Below the pieces are notes generated by a model that did not search any database, had not been told where the DNA came from, and was given only the letters and a program-made list of their open reading frames with translations. DNA of 64,000 bases from Allobosea sp. OK403 (GTDB lineage: Bacteria > Pseudomonadota > Alphaproteobacteria > Rhizobiales > Beijerinckiaceae): NCBI RefSeq assembly GCF_900113835.1, contig NZ_FOQV01000010.1:124001-188000 (forward strand), given 5' to 3'. The first letter of the stretch is position 1. Each line of letters begins with the position of its first letter. Below are positions 43,505 through 52,495 of this stretch, piece by piece. The position numbers and the translations under genes are program-made.

Positions 43505-44424
43505 CAGCTGCGAAGCCCGCCTCCAAATCTGCAGAGATTCGCAAGCCTGCGGAGATCCGTAAGAGCCCGTCATCCTCCGGGTTGGAGGGTGCGCTCGATC
43601 GCCTGCGGGCGCTGCGCACCAACCTGCCGCCGACCGCCGCTCGCATCGCCGATTTCTTCATCAGTCATGCCGGCGAGGTGGTGCATATGTCGGTCACGGA
43701 AGTGGCAGAGCGCACCGGCGCCAGCGAAGGCAGCGTCATCTCGCTGTGCCAACAGCTCGGCGCGCGCGGCTTCCAGCAGGTCAAGATCGCGCTGGCGCGC
43801 GATCTGGTGCAGCCAGTCCAGTTCATCCATGAGGATCTCGCTCGCAGCGACGGCACCGGCACGGTGATCGAAAAGATCTTCCGCAGCGATCTTCAGGCCC
43901 TGCACGACACCATGAAGGTGCTCGACACCGGCGCGATGGAGGCAGCCGTCGCCGCGATCCTGAAAGCGCGTCGCGTCGAGCTTTACGGCATCGGCAGCGC
44001 CGCCCCGATCGCAGAGGACGCGAATTACCGCCTGCTGCGCATCGGCGTCGAGGCCAAGGTGGTGGTCGATTCCCATGTCCAGGCGATCAGCGCCTCGCTG
44101 ACCGGGCCGGATGTGGCTGTCATCACCATCTCCCATTCCGGCAGCACGCATGAGACCGTGACGGCGACCAGGCTCGCCAAGGAGGCCGGTGCGACGACGA
44201 TCTGCATCACCAATTTCGGCAAGTCGCCATTGCTCGCCCATGCCGATATCGTGCTGCACACCATGGCGCGCGAAACCCAGTTCCGCACGGAGGCGATGAC
44301 CAGCCGCATCGCCCAGCTCGCCATCATCGACGCGCTGATCGCCTGCCTGTCGCTGGCCGATTACGACAAGGCCCTGGCGACGATCGGCAAGACCTTCGAC
44401 GTGCTCTCGACCAAGCGGTATTGA
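43501..44424 (+). CDS. MurR/RpiR family transcriptional regulator
   Basis: A 307-residue regulator with an N-terminal helix-turn-helix domain (ARIADFFISHAGEVVHMSVTEVAERTGA, then EGSVISLCQQLGARGFQQVK) and a C-terminal SIS sugar-phosphate domain (VELYGIGSAAPIAEDANYRLL, ITISHSGSTHETVTATRLAKE). Start overlaps the HAD stop by 1 bp, so translation is coupled. A sugar-phosphate effector fits a cluster with phosphatases. It probably controls both divergent transcripts. Confidence 0.92.
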   Translation: MTAAKPASKSAEIRKPAEIRKSPSSSGLEGALDRLRALRTNLPPTAARIADFFISHAGEVVHMSVTEVAERTGASEGSVISLCQQLGARGFQQVKIALARDLVQPVQFIHEDLARSDGTGTVIEKIFRSDLQALHDTMKVLDTGAMEAAVAAILKARRVELYGIGSAAPIAEDANYRLLRIGVEAKVVVDSHVQAISASLTGPDVAVITISHSGSTHETVTATRLAKEAGATTICITNFGKSPLLAHADIVLHTMARETQFRTEAMTSRIAQLAIIDALIACLSLADYDKALATIGKTFDVLSTKRY

Positions 44425-44860
44425 GGTTTCCGGGAGTGGGCCACACCGTCATTGCGAGCGCAGCGAAGCAATCCAGGAAGCGTAGAGCGAGCCCTCCTGG
44501 ATTGCTTCGTCGCTCACGCTCCTCGCAATGACGGGGCAGGCTGAACAGAAAATGCCCTAACGGCGCTCGCGCGGGCGGATCAGCCGGCGGTGGCCGCGCC
44601 AGTGGCGGGAGCGGCCGAGCGGGCGCAGATCCGCCCGCAGGACCAGCAGGGATTTGAACGACCGCGCTCCAGCCTGCGCCTGGCGGTTCATGCCATCGAT
44701 AGAGTTCTTGCCGTCAATAGAGTTCTTGCCGTCGACACAACCGAGCCGATGGCGGGGCCGTAGCCAAGGGAGTTCACCCGACACCGAGCCCGCTTGTCCG
44801 GGTTTGAGCTCTGCGATGCCTATCGAGCGCAACGCCCGCCCCCCGGCTCGCGAGCCTTTG
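44425..44860. other. Intergenic region with family D repeat
   Basis: After the family D copy, an 18-bp sequence (tagagttcttgccgtca) is repeated twice at about 44700-44735. A 118-codon arginine-rich minus-strand frame (44557-44913) overlaps the next gene and is not called, though its last 44 codons (MNRQAQAGARSFKSL...) could be a short protein. Confidence 0.5.
44446..44534. repeat. Palindromic element family D, copy 2 (89 bp)
   Basis: ccgtcattgcgagcgcagcg to tcctcgcaatgacgg, with inner caatccagg/cctggattg arms, just after the rpiR gene. Confidence 0.85.
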
Positions 44861-45211
44861 CTAACCCGCCTGCGAGCGCTGCGGCACCTTGCGCGCCTCA
44901 TCGAGAATCGCAAAGCCCGTCCTGGCCATCGCTTCGGCCTCGTGAGCGACGACGTTCAGGACATCCGCGAGCGAGCGCAGACCGCTCTTGCGGGTCAGGA
45001 TCGCCAGAGACTGCGCCAGTTCGGCGACATAGTCCGCCGTTTCGCATTGCGCTTGCGATAGCGTCGCCAGCCCGTGCAGTTCATTGCGCGCCGTCATCGC
45101 ACTTGCCGATAGCCAGGCAGACGTGCCGGCTTCCTCACGATGTGCGGCCTCCGCACGATGTGATTGCGTCTCCGCAACGACAAGGTGCTTTTCCAAGGAT
45201 TTCGTCGCCAT
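44861..45211 (-). CDS. Small helical (phasin-like) protein of unknown function
   Basis: A 116-residue protein rich in Ala, Glu and Ser with long amphipathic helices (HLVVAETQSHRAEAAHREEAG, TADYVAELAQSLAILTRKSG). It resembles phasin or methyl-accepting helical repeats, but no family is certain. GGGGGA precedes ATG 45211. It stands alone downstream of the PAS regulator on the same strand. Confidence 0.6.
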   Translation of the reverse strand: MATKSLEKHLVVAETQSHRAEAAHREEAGTSAWLSASAMTARNELHGLATLSQAQCETADYVAELAQSLAILTRKSGLRSLADVLNVVAHEAEAMARTGFAILDEARKVPQRSQAG

Positions 45212-45430
45212 GCCAGTCCCCCGAATGGCTGTCTTGTTGAGCCGTTGACAGCCGACGAGACCAAGCTAGGCACAGGATATTGACGAGCAATTTACCTTTC
45301 TTGCAGCCCTCTCATGCCATTTAGGGTCAATTCGAGCAATTTTTGCGTTAACTTTCGCTTAAGAATACACGTCACACGCGAAATTTGCTCGACATACCAT
45401 CCAACGCAATCGCGAGGCCATTGTGCCGGC

Positions 45431-46453
45431 TCAGGCCGGGCGTACCGCCGGCTTGCCATTCGGCGGCGTGACAAAATCTGCACCCGCTCTCACGAGGGCG
45501 TGATAAATTTTTTCGACCGCAGTGGCATGCGAGCCGACGAAGCCGTCGAACTCCTCGATGCGACGGATGGTCGAGACGGGTACGCCGGTGGCTTCCGAGA
45601 GCTGCTTCACCGACCAGTTGACGATGCCGCGCCCGCCGCGAATCTGGGCGCCGCTGAGCCCGCCTGTCGCACAGCTCGGCGCGGGCCATTCCTTGCTGGC
45701 GTGGATGTCGATGCAGCCGCCGACCCATTCGGTGATCTCGCCGGCATCGTCACGGACCGGGACGCTGCGCGCGCACACCCAGCGATAGCTGCCGTCGAGC
45801 AGGCGGACCCGCATCTCGATCTCGCAGACCCGGCCGGTTTCAAGCGCCCTGTTGCGCTCGGCGACGACGCGCTCGGTATCGTCGGGATGGAGCATCGCGA
45901 CCCAGCCCCAATCCCGGCTGTGTTCGGGGTCCTGCCCCGTCAGCTCCTCCCAGCCCTCGAGCCATTCGATCCGCCCATCCGGCCCGGCGCTCCACCAGAC
46001 CGGGGTGCAGGCCGTGGCCATCGCATCGAAGCGTCGCTGGCTCGCCTTGATCAGCTGCCGCGCCTCGTATTCGGCGGATACGTCGAGGAAGGATCCGACC
46101 AGACGATGCGGCCTGCCACGATCATCCAGCAGGAACTCGGCATTGACCCTCACCCAGCGCAACTGCCCTTTCGGGTTGAGGATCCGAATATCGCGGTGGA
46201 GCGGCATGGCGTTGCGCAAGCTCAGTTCGATCTCGGCGCGCGGGCCAAGATCGGCCGGGTGAATCAGCGCATGGAACATCTCTTCGGACGGCTGGTGCGT
46301 TGCCGGATCGAGGCCCAGCAACCGATACATGCCGGCCGACCAGCGCACCTTGCGCGACGGCAGCGCCATCGAAAAAATGCCAAGCGGAACCCGCTCCTCG
46401 ATGAAGCGCAAAGTTTCACCGAAGATCTCGTCTTCGTTGAAGAAAGTCAGCAT
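45431..46453 (-). CDS. PAS-PAS-helix-turn-helix regulator
   Basis: A 340-residue protein with two PAS/PAC units (~14-130 and ~135-255: GLDPATHQPSEEMFHALIHPAD..., GWEELTGQDPEHSRDWGWVAMLHPDD...). It ends in a XRE-like HTH segment, GIVNWSVKQLSEATGVPVSTIRRIEEFDG, then AVEKIYHALVRAGADFV. No kinase, cyclase or GGDEF part exists, so this looks like a one-component regulator that reads a signal through PAS and acts on DNA. The ligand is unknown (heme, flavin or small molecule). The gene stands alone with AT-rich upstream DNA holding the palindrome at 46736-46748. Confidence 0.85.
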   Translation of the reverse strand: MLTFFNEDEIFGETLRFIEERVPLGIFSMALPSRKVRWSAGMYRLLGLDPATHQPSEEMFHALIHPADLGPRAEIELSLRNAMPLHRDIRILNPKGQLRWVRVNAEFLLDDRGRPHRLVGSFLDVSAEYEARQLIKASQRRFDAMATACTPVWWSAGPDGRIEWLEGWEELTGQDPEHSRDWGWVAMLHPDDTERVVAERNRALETGRVCEIEMRVRLLDGSYRWVCARSVPVRDDAGEITEWVGGCIDIHASKEWPAPSCATGGLSGAQIRGGRGIVNWSVKQLSEATGVPVSTIRRIEEFDGFVGSHATAVEKIYHALVRAGADFVTPPNGKPAVRPA

Positions 46454-46735
46454 TGGACCCCCCGATCCAGTGTCGACGCGCTTCCCGGCATCTGCGCCGC
46501 AGACGCCAGTCTCGAATCACTCGCCACAATACAATTTAGAATGATGCTAAAATTGGCGGTCAAAGATAGATACACCCATCGTTGAATCGCCATTGGCTAT
46601 CATAGCATAAGCAGAGCCTATCAGCTCCATCTCGAAGCGCCGGGAACATGTCCCGGTTCCGTAACGAATCGGAGATTTCGGCCAGCCGACGCCAAGGCAA
46701 TTACTCGCTGGCCAAGCGCGAACGACGTCTTAATA

Positions 46736-46748
46736 GTAACAATGTTAC
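46736..46748. promoter_or_regulatory. Palindrome upstream of the PAS-HTH gene
   Basis: GTAAC-AAT-GTTAC, perfect 5-bp arms, about 285 bp before the start of the PAS gene. A candidate binding site for its HTH domain. Confidence 0.35.
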
Positions 46749-46825
46749 AATTTCGCCAGCGGTCTGCTTATTGGCCGCGCTTGGATGCTGGAACGCTGTT
46801 TGTACCAGAAAAACGCATGGCTCAG

Positions 46826-46839
46826 TTGATGTAGATCAC
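46826..46839. promoter_or_regulatory. FNR/FixK-like box
   Basis: TTGAT-GTAG-ATCAC differs from the FNR/FixK consensus TTGAT-N4-ATCAA at the last base. It is about 370 bp upstream of the PAS gene and just past the end of the nitrate operon. Could be chance. Confidence 0.35.
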
Positions 46840-46899
46840 AGTTTGGAGGCGTTTGTTCACGCGCTCCAGGATCCACTTCACTCGAAAACGCTCTGTTTC

Positions 46900-48483
46900 T
46901 CAGTAGACATCGGCCTGATAGCGCCCGGCCTTCTTCAACGCGGCGACATAGGCCACAGCCTCGTCGGCCGAGCGGCCGCCATGCTCGGCGACGACATCGA
47001 CCATGGCGCGCTCGACGTCCTTGGCCATGCGCTTGGCGTCTCCGCAGACATAGAAATGCGCGCCCTGCTCCAGCCAGGCGAAGAGCTCGGCGCCGCGCTC
47101 GCGCATGCGGTCCTGAACGTAGATCTTCTCCTTGCCGTCGCGTGACCACGCCAAGGTGAGGCCGGTGAGGACGCCTTCCTGCTTCATCGCATTCAATTCG
47201 TCCTCGTAGAAGAAATCCGAAGCCCGGCGCTGATGGCCGAAGAAGAGCCAATTCCTGCCCGGCGCTTTCGTCGCCCTACGGTCATGCAGGAAGGCGCGGA
47301 ACGGGGCGATGCCGGTGCCGGGGCCGCACATGATGACTGGCGTCGCGGGGTTCTCCGGCAGGCCGAAGCCGTGCGCCCGCTGGACATAGACCGGCACCCT
47401 GTCGCCGGGCTGGACGCGCTCGGCGAGATAGGTCGAGGCCACGCCCCAGCGCGGGCGCGTGCCGATTTTGTAGCGCACCGTATCGACCGTCAGCGTGATG
47501 CGGCCGGGCGTGGCGAGATGTGAGGACGAGATCGAATAGAGCCGCGGCTGCAACGGGTCGAGCGCCTCGACGAAGGCCTCGGCCGAGAGCTTCGCCTGAC
47601 CAAATTTGTGCAGCGTGCCGAGCACGTCGAGCCGGTCGAGATCGCCGTCGGGATCCTCCCCCGCCGCAAGACGCTTGGCCTTGGCGCGGGTTTCGCCGCC
47701 CGTGACATAAGAGATGAGCTGGAACAGCGCATCGGGCGCCGGTCCAAGCGCGCAATCGCTGATGAGCGCCTCACGCAGCGTCTTGCCGCTAACGGGCGCG
47801 TCCGGCCGCGCACCGAGCAGCGCGATGACCGCATCGGCCAGGCGCGGATCGTTCCGGGCGATGATGCCGAAGGCGTCGCCGACGACGTAGTCGAGCCCGC
47901 ATTCCGAGAGATCGAACTCGACATGCCAGGTCTCCTTCTCCGAGCCCTCGCCATTGAGCTTGCGGCGCGAGAGGAAGGTCGCCATGGCCGGGTTTTCGCG
48001 CGAACGGCCAACCGGGCCGGCGGGTGCGACTGGCGCGGCTTCGGCCATCGGCGCCGCGGGAGCGGCGCCGCCCTCTTCCACCAGCGTCTTCAGCATGCGC
48101 AGCGTATCCTTGCCGCCGGGCGCGCAGAGGTTCAGGCGCGGCTCCTGCCCGGAAGCGATCGCTGCGGAGTAAGTCTCGCAGACATAGCCGCACTGGCCGC
48201 AATCCTGCTGCGCCATGGCGGCGAAGAGCTTGCGCGGCAAAGGCTTGCCCTGCGCGAGCTTCATGCGCTCCGCCATCTCCATGGCCGGATCGTGCCAGGG
48301 CGCGCCGTCATCGGCGGCGCCCATCACGGCGGCATTCTCGGCGGGCGAGAGCGCGGTGACGCCGGCATTGTCGAGTGAAAGCAGGCCCGCGAAAAAGCCG
48401 TTCAACCAGGAGCGCTGCTCCTCGGAGAACGGCGCGGTCTCGGGCAGGACCTGGACGATGGGGGACGGGGACTGGAGCGTCAT
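46900..48483 (-). CDS. NADPH-linked flavoprotein with Fe-S domain, probable electron donor to NirA
   Basis: A 527-residue protein. A four-cysteine Fe-S segment DCGQCGYVC (Cys95, 98, 102 and 120) takes the place where CysJ-like proteins have a flavodoxin domain. From about 190 on it has the CysJ-type FAD domain (RLYSISSS) and the NADP domain (CGPGTGIAPFRAF, SRDGKEKIYVQDRM, ending YQADVY). It would be named sulfite reductase alpha subunit by similarity. As last gene of the nitrate operon behind nirA, passing electrons from NADPH to nitrite reductase is the better guess. Start ATG 48483. Confidence 0.85.
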   Translation of the reverse strand: MTLQSPSPIVQVLPETAPFSEEQRSWLNGFFAGLLSLDNAGVTALSPAENAAVMGAADDGAPWHDPAMEMAERMKLAQGKPLPRKLFAAMAQQDCGQCGYVCETYSAAIASGQEPRLNLCAPGGKDTLRMLKTLVEEGGAAPAAPMAEAAPVAPAGPVGRSRENPAMATFLSRRKLNGEGSEKETWHVEFDLSECGLDYVVGDAFGIIARNDPRLADAVIALLGARPDAPVSGKTLREALISDCALGPAPDALFQLISYVTGGETRAKAKRLAAGEDPDGDLDRLDVLGTLHKFGQAKLSAEAFVEALDPLQPRLYSISSSHLATPGRITLTVDTVRYKIGTRPRWGVASTYLAERVQPGDRVPVYVQRAHGFGLPENPATPVIMCGPGTGIAPFRAFLHDRRATKAPGRNWLFFGHQRRASDFFYEDELNAMKQEGVLTGLTLAWSRDGKEKIYVQDRMRERGAELFAWLEQGAHFYVCGDAKRMAKDVERAMVDVVAEHGGRSADEAVAYVAALKKAGRYQADVY

Positions 48484-48607
48484 AAGGTGCCCCTCCCCGT
48501 CATGCTCGCCCTTGTGGCGGGCATCCACGTCTTGATCATAGAACTCGACGGCGGAAGACGTGGTTGGTCGGCACAAGGCCGACCATGACGGTTATGCAGA
48601 ACCGGGC

Positions 48608-50404
48608 TCATGCCGCGTCTCCGGTGCTCGCGACCAGCGCCTGCAACGCCTCGATCTCGTGGCGGCGGGCGAAGGCGACGAAGCTCTCGTCGGGCGCGGC
48701 GCGATGGATCTGCCAGGTGCGCAGGACCGCCTCGACCAGCGCCGGAGCGTCCTCGGCCCGAACCTTCTCGCGGAAGGGCCGCGCCATGCCGCCATCGACG
48801 CCATAGCCGCCGCCGACGAGCAGATCGTAGCCGGGCACGGTGTCGCCCTCCTCATTGACCGGCACCTTGGCGCCGATCAGGCCGATATCGCCGATATAAT
48901 GCTGGGCGCAGGAGTGGTGGCAGCCGGTCAGGTGGATGTTGACCGGCGTCTCCAGCGTGATGCGCGGCTCGCAATGGGCGGCGATGGCGAGCGCATCCTC
49001 CTTGGTGTGGGCGGCGGCGAATTTGCAGCCCGTCGCGCCTGTGCAGGCGATCAGACCCGCACGCAGGATCGAGGTCTCGGCGGAGAGACCGATCGCCTCG
49101 AGATTGGCGACAACATCCTCGACCTTGGCGTCCGGCACGCCGGAGATCAGCAGGTTCTGCCAGACGGTCAGGCGGATATCGCCATCGCCGCAACTCTTGG
49201 CGATCGAGGCGATGACGCGCATCTGCGCCACGGTGAGCTTGCCGACCGGCAGCGCCACGCCGATCCAGTTCAAGCCGGCCTGGACCTGCTTGTGCACGCC
49301 GATATGGGCGAGGCGGTCATAGACCGGGCGCGGCTCCACCAGGCTCGCATCGACCCGGACCAGCTTGCGTCCGAGCTTGTCCTCGACCGCAGCGAGGAAT
49401 TTGTCGAAGCCCCAGGCATCGAGCACATATTTCAAGCGCGACTTGTTGCGGTTGGTGCGGTCGCCATTGGCGATGAAGACGCGCACGATCGCGTCGGCGA
49501 CCGCGACGGCGTCAGATGGCGCGACGATGACGCCGGTGTCACGCGCGAGGTCGTGATGGCCGGTGATGCCGCCCAGCGCCAGGCGATACCAGATGCCGGG
49601 CTCGATGGGCTGGCCTTCGAAACTGGCGCCCTCGCCCAGCTCTATCGCCTGGAAGCCGATATCGTTGGTGTCCTCCAGCGTCGCGATCGAACCCGCGCCG
49701 TCGAAGGCGACGTTGAACTTGCGCGGCAGGCCGTAGAGCGAGCGGTCGTTCAGGATGTGGTGGTGCCAGGCGCGGGCATGGGGACGCGTATCGAGCAGTT
49801 CGAGCGGGTCGATGCCGGCCGTGGCTGAGCCCGTGACGTTGCGGATATTGTCGGCACCCGAGCCTTTGGCGGTGAGGCCGAGATCGGCAAGCCCTTCGAG
49901 CAGCAGGGCTGCGTTCTCGGCGCTGATCTCGCGGACCTGCAGATTGGCGCGGGTGGTGACATGGGCATAGGGGCCGCAGAACTTTTCCGCGAGATCGGCG
50001 ACGCCTTCGAACTGCCAGGCCTTCAGGATGCCGTTGGGAATGCGCAGCCGGCACATATAGCTGTTCTGCGCGGGGGCAACGTAGAACAGGCCGTGATAGC
50101 GCCAGCGGAAATTGTCCTCGGGCTTGGGATAGGTGCCGGCCTCGGCCTGCGCCTTGAAGCGGGCATAGGCGTCGAAGGGGTGCTCGGCCGCCTTCCATTT
50201 CTCCTGATCAACGAGTTTGCCGCCGCCGGCAACGATGCGCGCCTGCGCCTCCTGATGCTCCTTGTCGGGACCGGCCGGCGCGGCGGCGCCGGCCCCCGCA
50301 GCCCCGCCGAGCGGGCCCAGCCCACGCGCGGCGCGGGCGGACTGCATGCCGCTCATGAAGCCTTCGAGATAGCGCTTCTGGTCCGGGCTGAAATCGTCAC
50401 TCAT
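48608..50404 (-). CDS. nirA: Ferredoxin-type nitrite reductase (NirA family)
   Basis: A 598-residue siroheme/4Fe-4S enzyme. CTGATGC (Cys454 and Cys460) and CHHSC (Cys495 and Cys499) form the cluster and siroheme ligands. Two ferredoxin-like half domains are visible (MCRLRIPNGILKAWQFEG; VGKLTVAQMRVIASIAKSC). It reduces nitrite to ammonium with six electrons. A sulfite reductase is the alternative, but the place between nitrate transport and reductase genes favours nitrite. Start MSDDFSPDQKRYLEGF at 50404. Confidence 0.92.
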   Translation of the reverse strand: MSDDFSPDQKRYLEGFMSGMQSARAARGLGPLGGAAGAGAAAPAGPDKEHQEAQARIVAGGGKLVDQEKWKAAEHPFDAYARFKAQAEAGTYPKPEDNFRWRYHGLFYVAPAQNSYMCRLRIPNGILKAWQFEGVADLAEKFCGPYAHVTTRANLQVREISAENAALLLEGLADLGLTAKGSGADNIRNVTGSATAGIDPLELLDTRPHARAWHHHILNDRSLYGLPRKFNVAFDGAGSIATLEDTNDIGFQAIELGEGASFEGQPIEPGIWYRLALGGITGHHDLARDTGVIVAPSDAVAVADAIVRVFIANGDRTNRNKSRLKYVLDAWGFDKFLAAVEDKLGRKLVRVDASLVEPRPVYDRLAHIGVHKQVQAGLNWIGVALPVGKLTVAQMRVIASIAKSCGDGDIRLTVWQNLLISGVPDAKVEDVVANLEAIGLSAETSILRAGLIACTGATGCKFAAAHTKEDALAIAAHCEPRITLETPVNIHLTGCHHSCAQHYIGDIGLIGAKVPVNEEGDTVPGYDLLVGGGYGVDGGMARPFREKVRAEDAPALVEAVLRTWQIHRAAPDESFVAFARRHEIEALQALVASTGDAA

Positions 50405-50732
50405 GGCTGGCGCCCTCCCTTCTCCCACCCATCTCGGGCTTGCCCGAGATGGGTACCCAAGTGCGCATGTCGGAAACATCCGACATGCGTGGGGAGAAGG
50501 TGGCAGCGCGAAGCGCTGACGGATGAGGGGGCGCTGTGAGCTTTTCGTCTGGCCGAACACGACGCTAACCGGATAGGGCACGGCGCCCCCTCATCCGGCC
50601 CTCCGGGCCACCTTCTCCCGATCAAAGTCGGCTGTTGCCGACTTTGACACTTGGAGTTGCCCATCTCGGGCAAGCCCGAGATGGGTGGGGAGAAGGGAGT
50701 GCCCCGTGCTGCACTCTTCATCAAACCCATCA
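50405..50732. repeat. Hairpin-rich element between nrtD and nirA, family E copy 2
   Basis: Four perfect or near-perfect hairpins: 50428-50453, 50464-50489, 50623-50646 and 50660-50685. The first and last are copies of the same stem (cccatctcggg). Between them lies gcgccccctcatccggccct, also found near 63335. It splits the operon's coding part, so it may weaken or stabilise the transcript. Confidence 0.75.
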
Positions 50733-51524
50733 TCACGCCGCCTCGACGAAGCGGTGGCGCTCGTAGAGGAACTTCAGCACCGCCTCGCGGGCGGCGATGT
50801 AGCTGCGGTCGGCGACCAGATCGAGCCGCTTGCGCGGACGCTCGAGCCGGACGTCGAGCACCTCGCCGATGCGGGCCGAGGGGCCGTTGGTCATCATCAC
50901 GATCCGGTCGGAGAGCAGCACGGCTTCATCGACGTCATGAGTGATCATGATCATGGTGTTTCCGAGCGCGGCATGGATCTGCATGATCGAATCCTGCAGA
51001 TGGGCGCGCGTCAGCGCATCGAGCGCGCCGAAGGGCTCGTCGAGCAGCAGGATCTTGGGTTCCATCGCCAGCCCGCGGGCAATGCCGACGCGCTGCTTCA
51101 TGCCGCCCGAGATCTCAGCCGGGCGCTTGTCCCTGGCATGGCCCATCTGGACGAGGTCGAGATTATGCATGATCCAGTCATGCCGCTCGGCCTTGCTCTT
51201 CTGGCGGCCGAAAACCTTGTTCACGGCGAGCGCGACATTGTCGTAGACGGTGAGCCAGGGCAGCAGCGAATGGTTCTGGAAGACGACGGCGCGCTCGGGC
51301 CCCGGCGAATTGACCTCCTTGCCCTCCAGCAGCACCGCGCCGGCGCTGACCGGGGTCAAACCCGCGATGATGTTGAGCAGGGTCGACTTGCCGCAGCCGG
51401 AATGGCCGATCACCGAGACATATTCGCCCTTCTCGATGACGAGGTTGATGTCCTTGAGTACGTCGGTCGTCGCGGAGCCGCGCTGGAAGCGTTTGTCGAC
51501 ATGATCGATCTTGAGATAGCTCAT
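50733..51524 (-). CDS. nrtD: Nitrate ABC transporter ATP-binding protein
   Basis: A 263-residue ATPase: Walker A GHSGCGKST, Q-loop VVFQNHSLLPW, signature ISGGMKQRVGIARGLAM and Walker B ILLLDEPFGALD, then the H-loop ITHDVDEA. Close to the NrtD/CmpD/SsuB group. GGAGG lies just before ATG 51524 and the gene is 10 bp after nrtB. Confidence 0.93.
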   Translation of the reverse strand: MSYLKIDHVDKRFQRGSATTDVLKDINLVIEKGEYVSVIGHSGCGKSTLLNIIAGLTPVSAGAVLLEGKEVNSPGPERAVVFQNHSLLPWLTVYDNVALAVNKVFGRQKSKAERHDWIMHNLDLVQMGHARDKRPAEISGGMKQRVGIARGLAMEPKILLLDEPFGALDALTRAHLQDSIMQIHAALGNTMIMITHDVDEAVLLSDRIVMMTNGPSARIGEVLDVRLERPRKRLDLVADRSYIAAREAVLKFLYERHRFVEAA

Positions 51525-51534
51525 CGCATCCTCC

Positions 51535-52485
51535 TCAATTGGTCAGGGTGCCACGGGTGACGATGGTGCCGATGAAGGCAACGAGGCGGTCGAGCACGAA
51601 GCCGACGACGCCGATGTAGATGAGCGCCACGATGATGTCGGACAGGCGCGAGGAGTTCCACGCATCCCAGATGAAGAAGCCGATGCCGACGCCCCCGGTC
51701 AGCATCTCGGCCGCGACGATGGCGAGCCAGGACAGGCCGACGCCGATGCGCAAGCCCGTGAAGATGTAGGGCGCGGCGGAGGGCACCATGATCTTGAAGA
51801 AGAACTCGATCTGGTTCAGCCGCAGCACCTGCGCGACATTGCGGTAATCCTGCGGGATGTTGCGGATGCCGACGGCGGTGTTGATGATCACCGGCCAGAT
51901 CGCTGTGATGAAGATCACGAAGATCGCCGAGGGCTGGCTGTCGCGGAACGCCGCCAGCGAGAGCGGTAGCCAGGCGAGCGGCGGCACGGTGCGCAGCACC
52001 TGGAAGACCGGATCGAGCCCGCGCATCGCCCAGACCGACTGGCCGACGAGCGCGCCCAGCAGCACGCCGACGACCGCCGCCAGGCTGAAGCCGATGGCGA
52101 CGCGCTGGAGCGAGACCAGGATGCGCCAGCCCAGGCCGATATCCTGCGATCCGTTCCAGAAGAACGGCTCGGTGATCAGGTCCTTGGCTTCCGCCCAGAT
52201 CTTCGTCGGCGGCGGCAGCGAGGATTGCGGGCCATGCGCGGTGAGCTGCCAGACCAGCAGGATCAGCGTGACCGTGATCAGCGGCGGCAGGATGTTGACG
52301 AGAACCGCCTTGAGCCAGGCGCCGAGCCGCTCGCGCAGCGGCTTGCCCGCAACCGCCGGCAGGGCCACCACCTGCGCCTGCACGGCCGATAATGCGACGA
52401 CCTTCGCGCCTGCGGTCGCATTCTTCAAGACAGTCTGACCCATCCCGATACTCCTCTGATTGAATTGGTCTGTCGCGTCGCTCAT
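51535..52485 (-). CDS. nrtB: Nitrate ABC transporter permease
   Basis: A 316-residue permease with six membrane helices after a ~50-residue cytoplasmic lead. The EAA-like loop is at YRNVAQVLRLNQIEFFFKIMVPSA, and LRIGVGLSWLAIVAAEMLTGG is the family landmark of NrtB/SsuC permeases. It starts 11 bp after the nasA stop, in frame with the operon, and partners the receptor at 56581 and the ATPase downstream. Confidence 0.93.
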   Translation of the reverse strand: MSDATDQFNQRSIGMGQTVLKNATAGAKVVALSAVQAQVVALPAVAGKPLRERLGAWLKAVLVNILPPLITVTLILLVWQLTAHGPQSSLPPPTKIWAEAKDLITEPFFWNGSQDIGLGWRILVSLQRVAIGFSLAAVVGVLLGALVGQSVWAMRGLDPVFQVLRTVPPLAWLPLSLAAFRDSQPSAIFVIFITAIWPVIINTAVGIRNIPQDYRNVAQVLRLNQIEFFFKIMVPSAAPYIFTGLRIGVGLSWLAIVAAEMLTGGVGIGFFIWDAWNSSRLSDIIVALIYIGVVGFVLDRLVAFIGTIVTRGTLTN

Positions 52486-52495
52486 GCCGCCACCG

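Larger units (their letters stand above)
46454..46899. other. Intergenic region between PAS regulator and nitrate operon end
   Basis: More AT-rich than its surroundings. It holds the palindrome at 46736, the FNR-like box at 46826 and a partial family C end (cacttcactcgaaaacgctc) at about 46874-46894. No gene is supported. Confidence 0.6.

Noticed and set aside
44557-44913. 118-codon Arg-rich minus-strand frame
   Set aside because: Overlaps the 3' end of the gene at 44861 and holds a short tandem repeat; the overall composition is shadow-like.
46900-48483. Plain sulfite reductase alpha subunit (CysJ) name
   Set aside because: The flavodoxin domain is missing and the operon is for nitrate/nitrite; a neutral description is safer.
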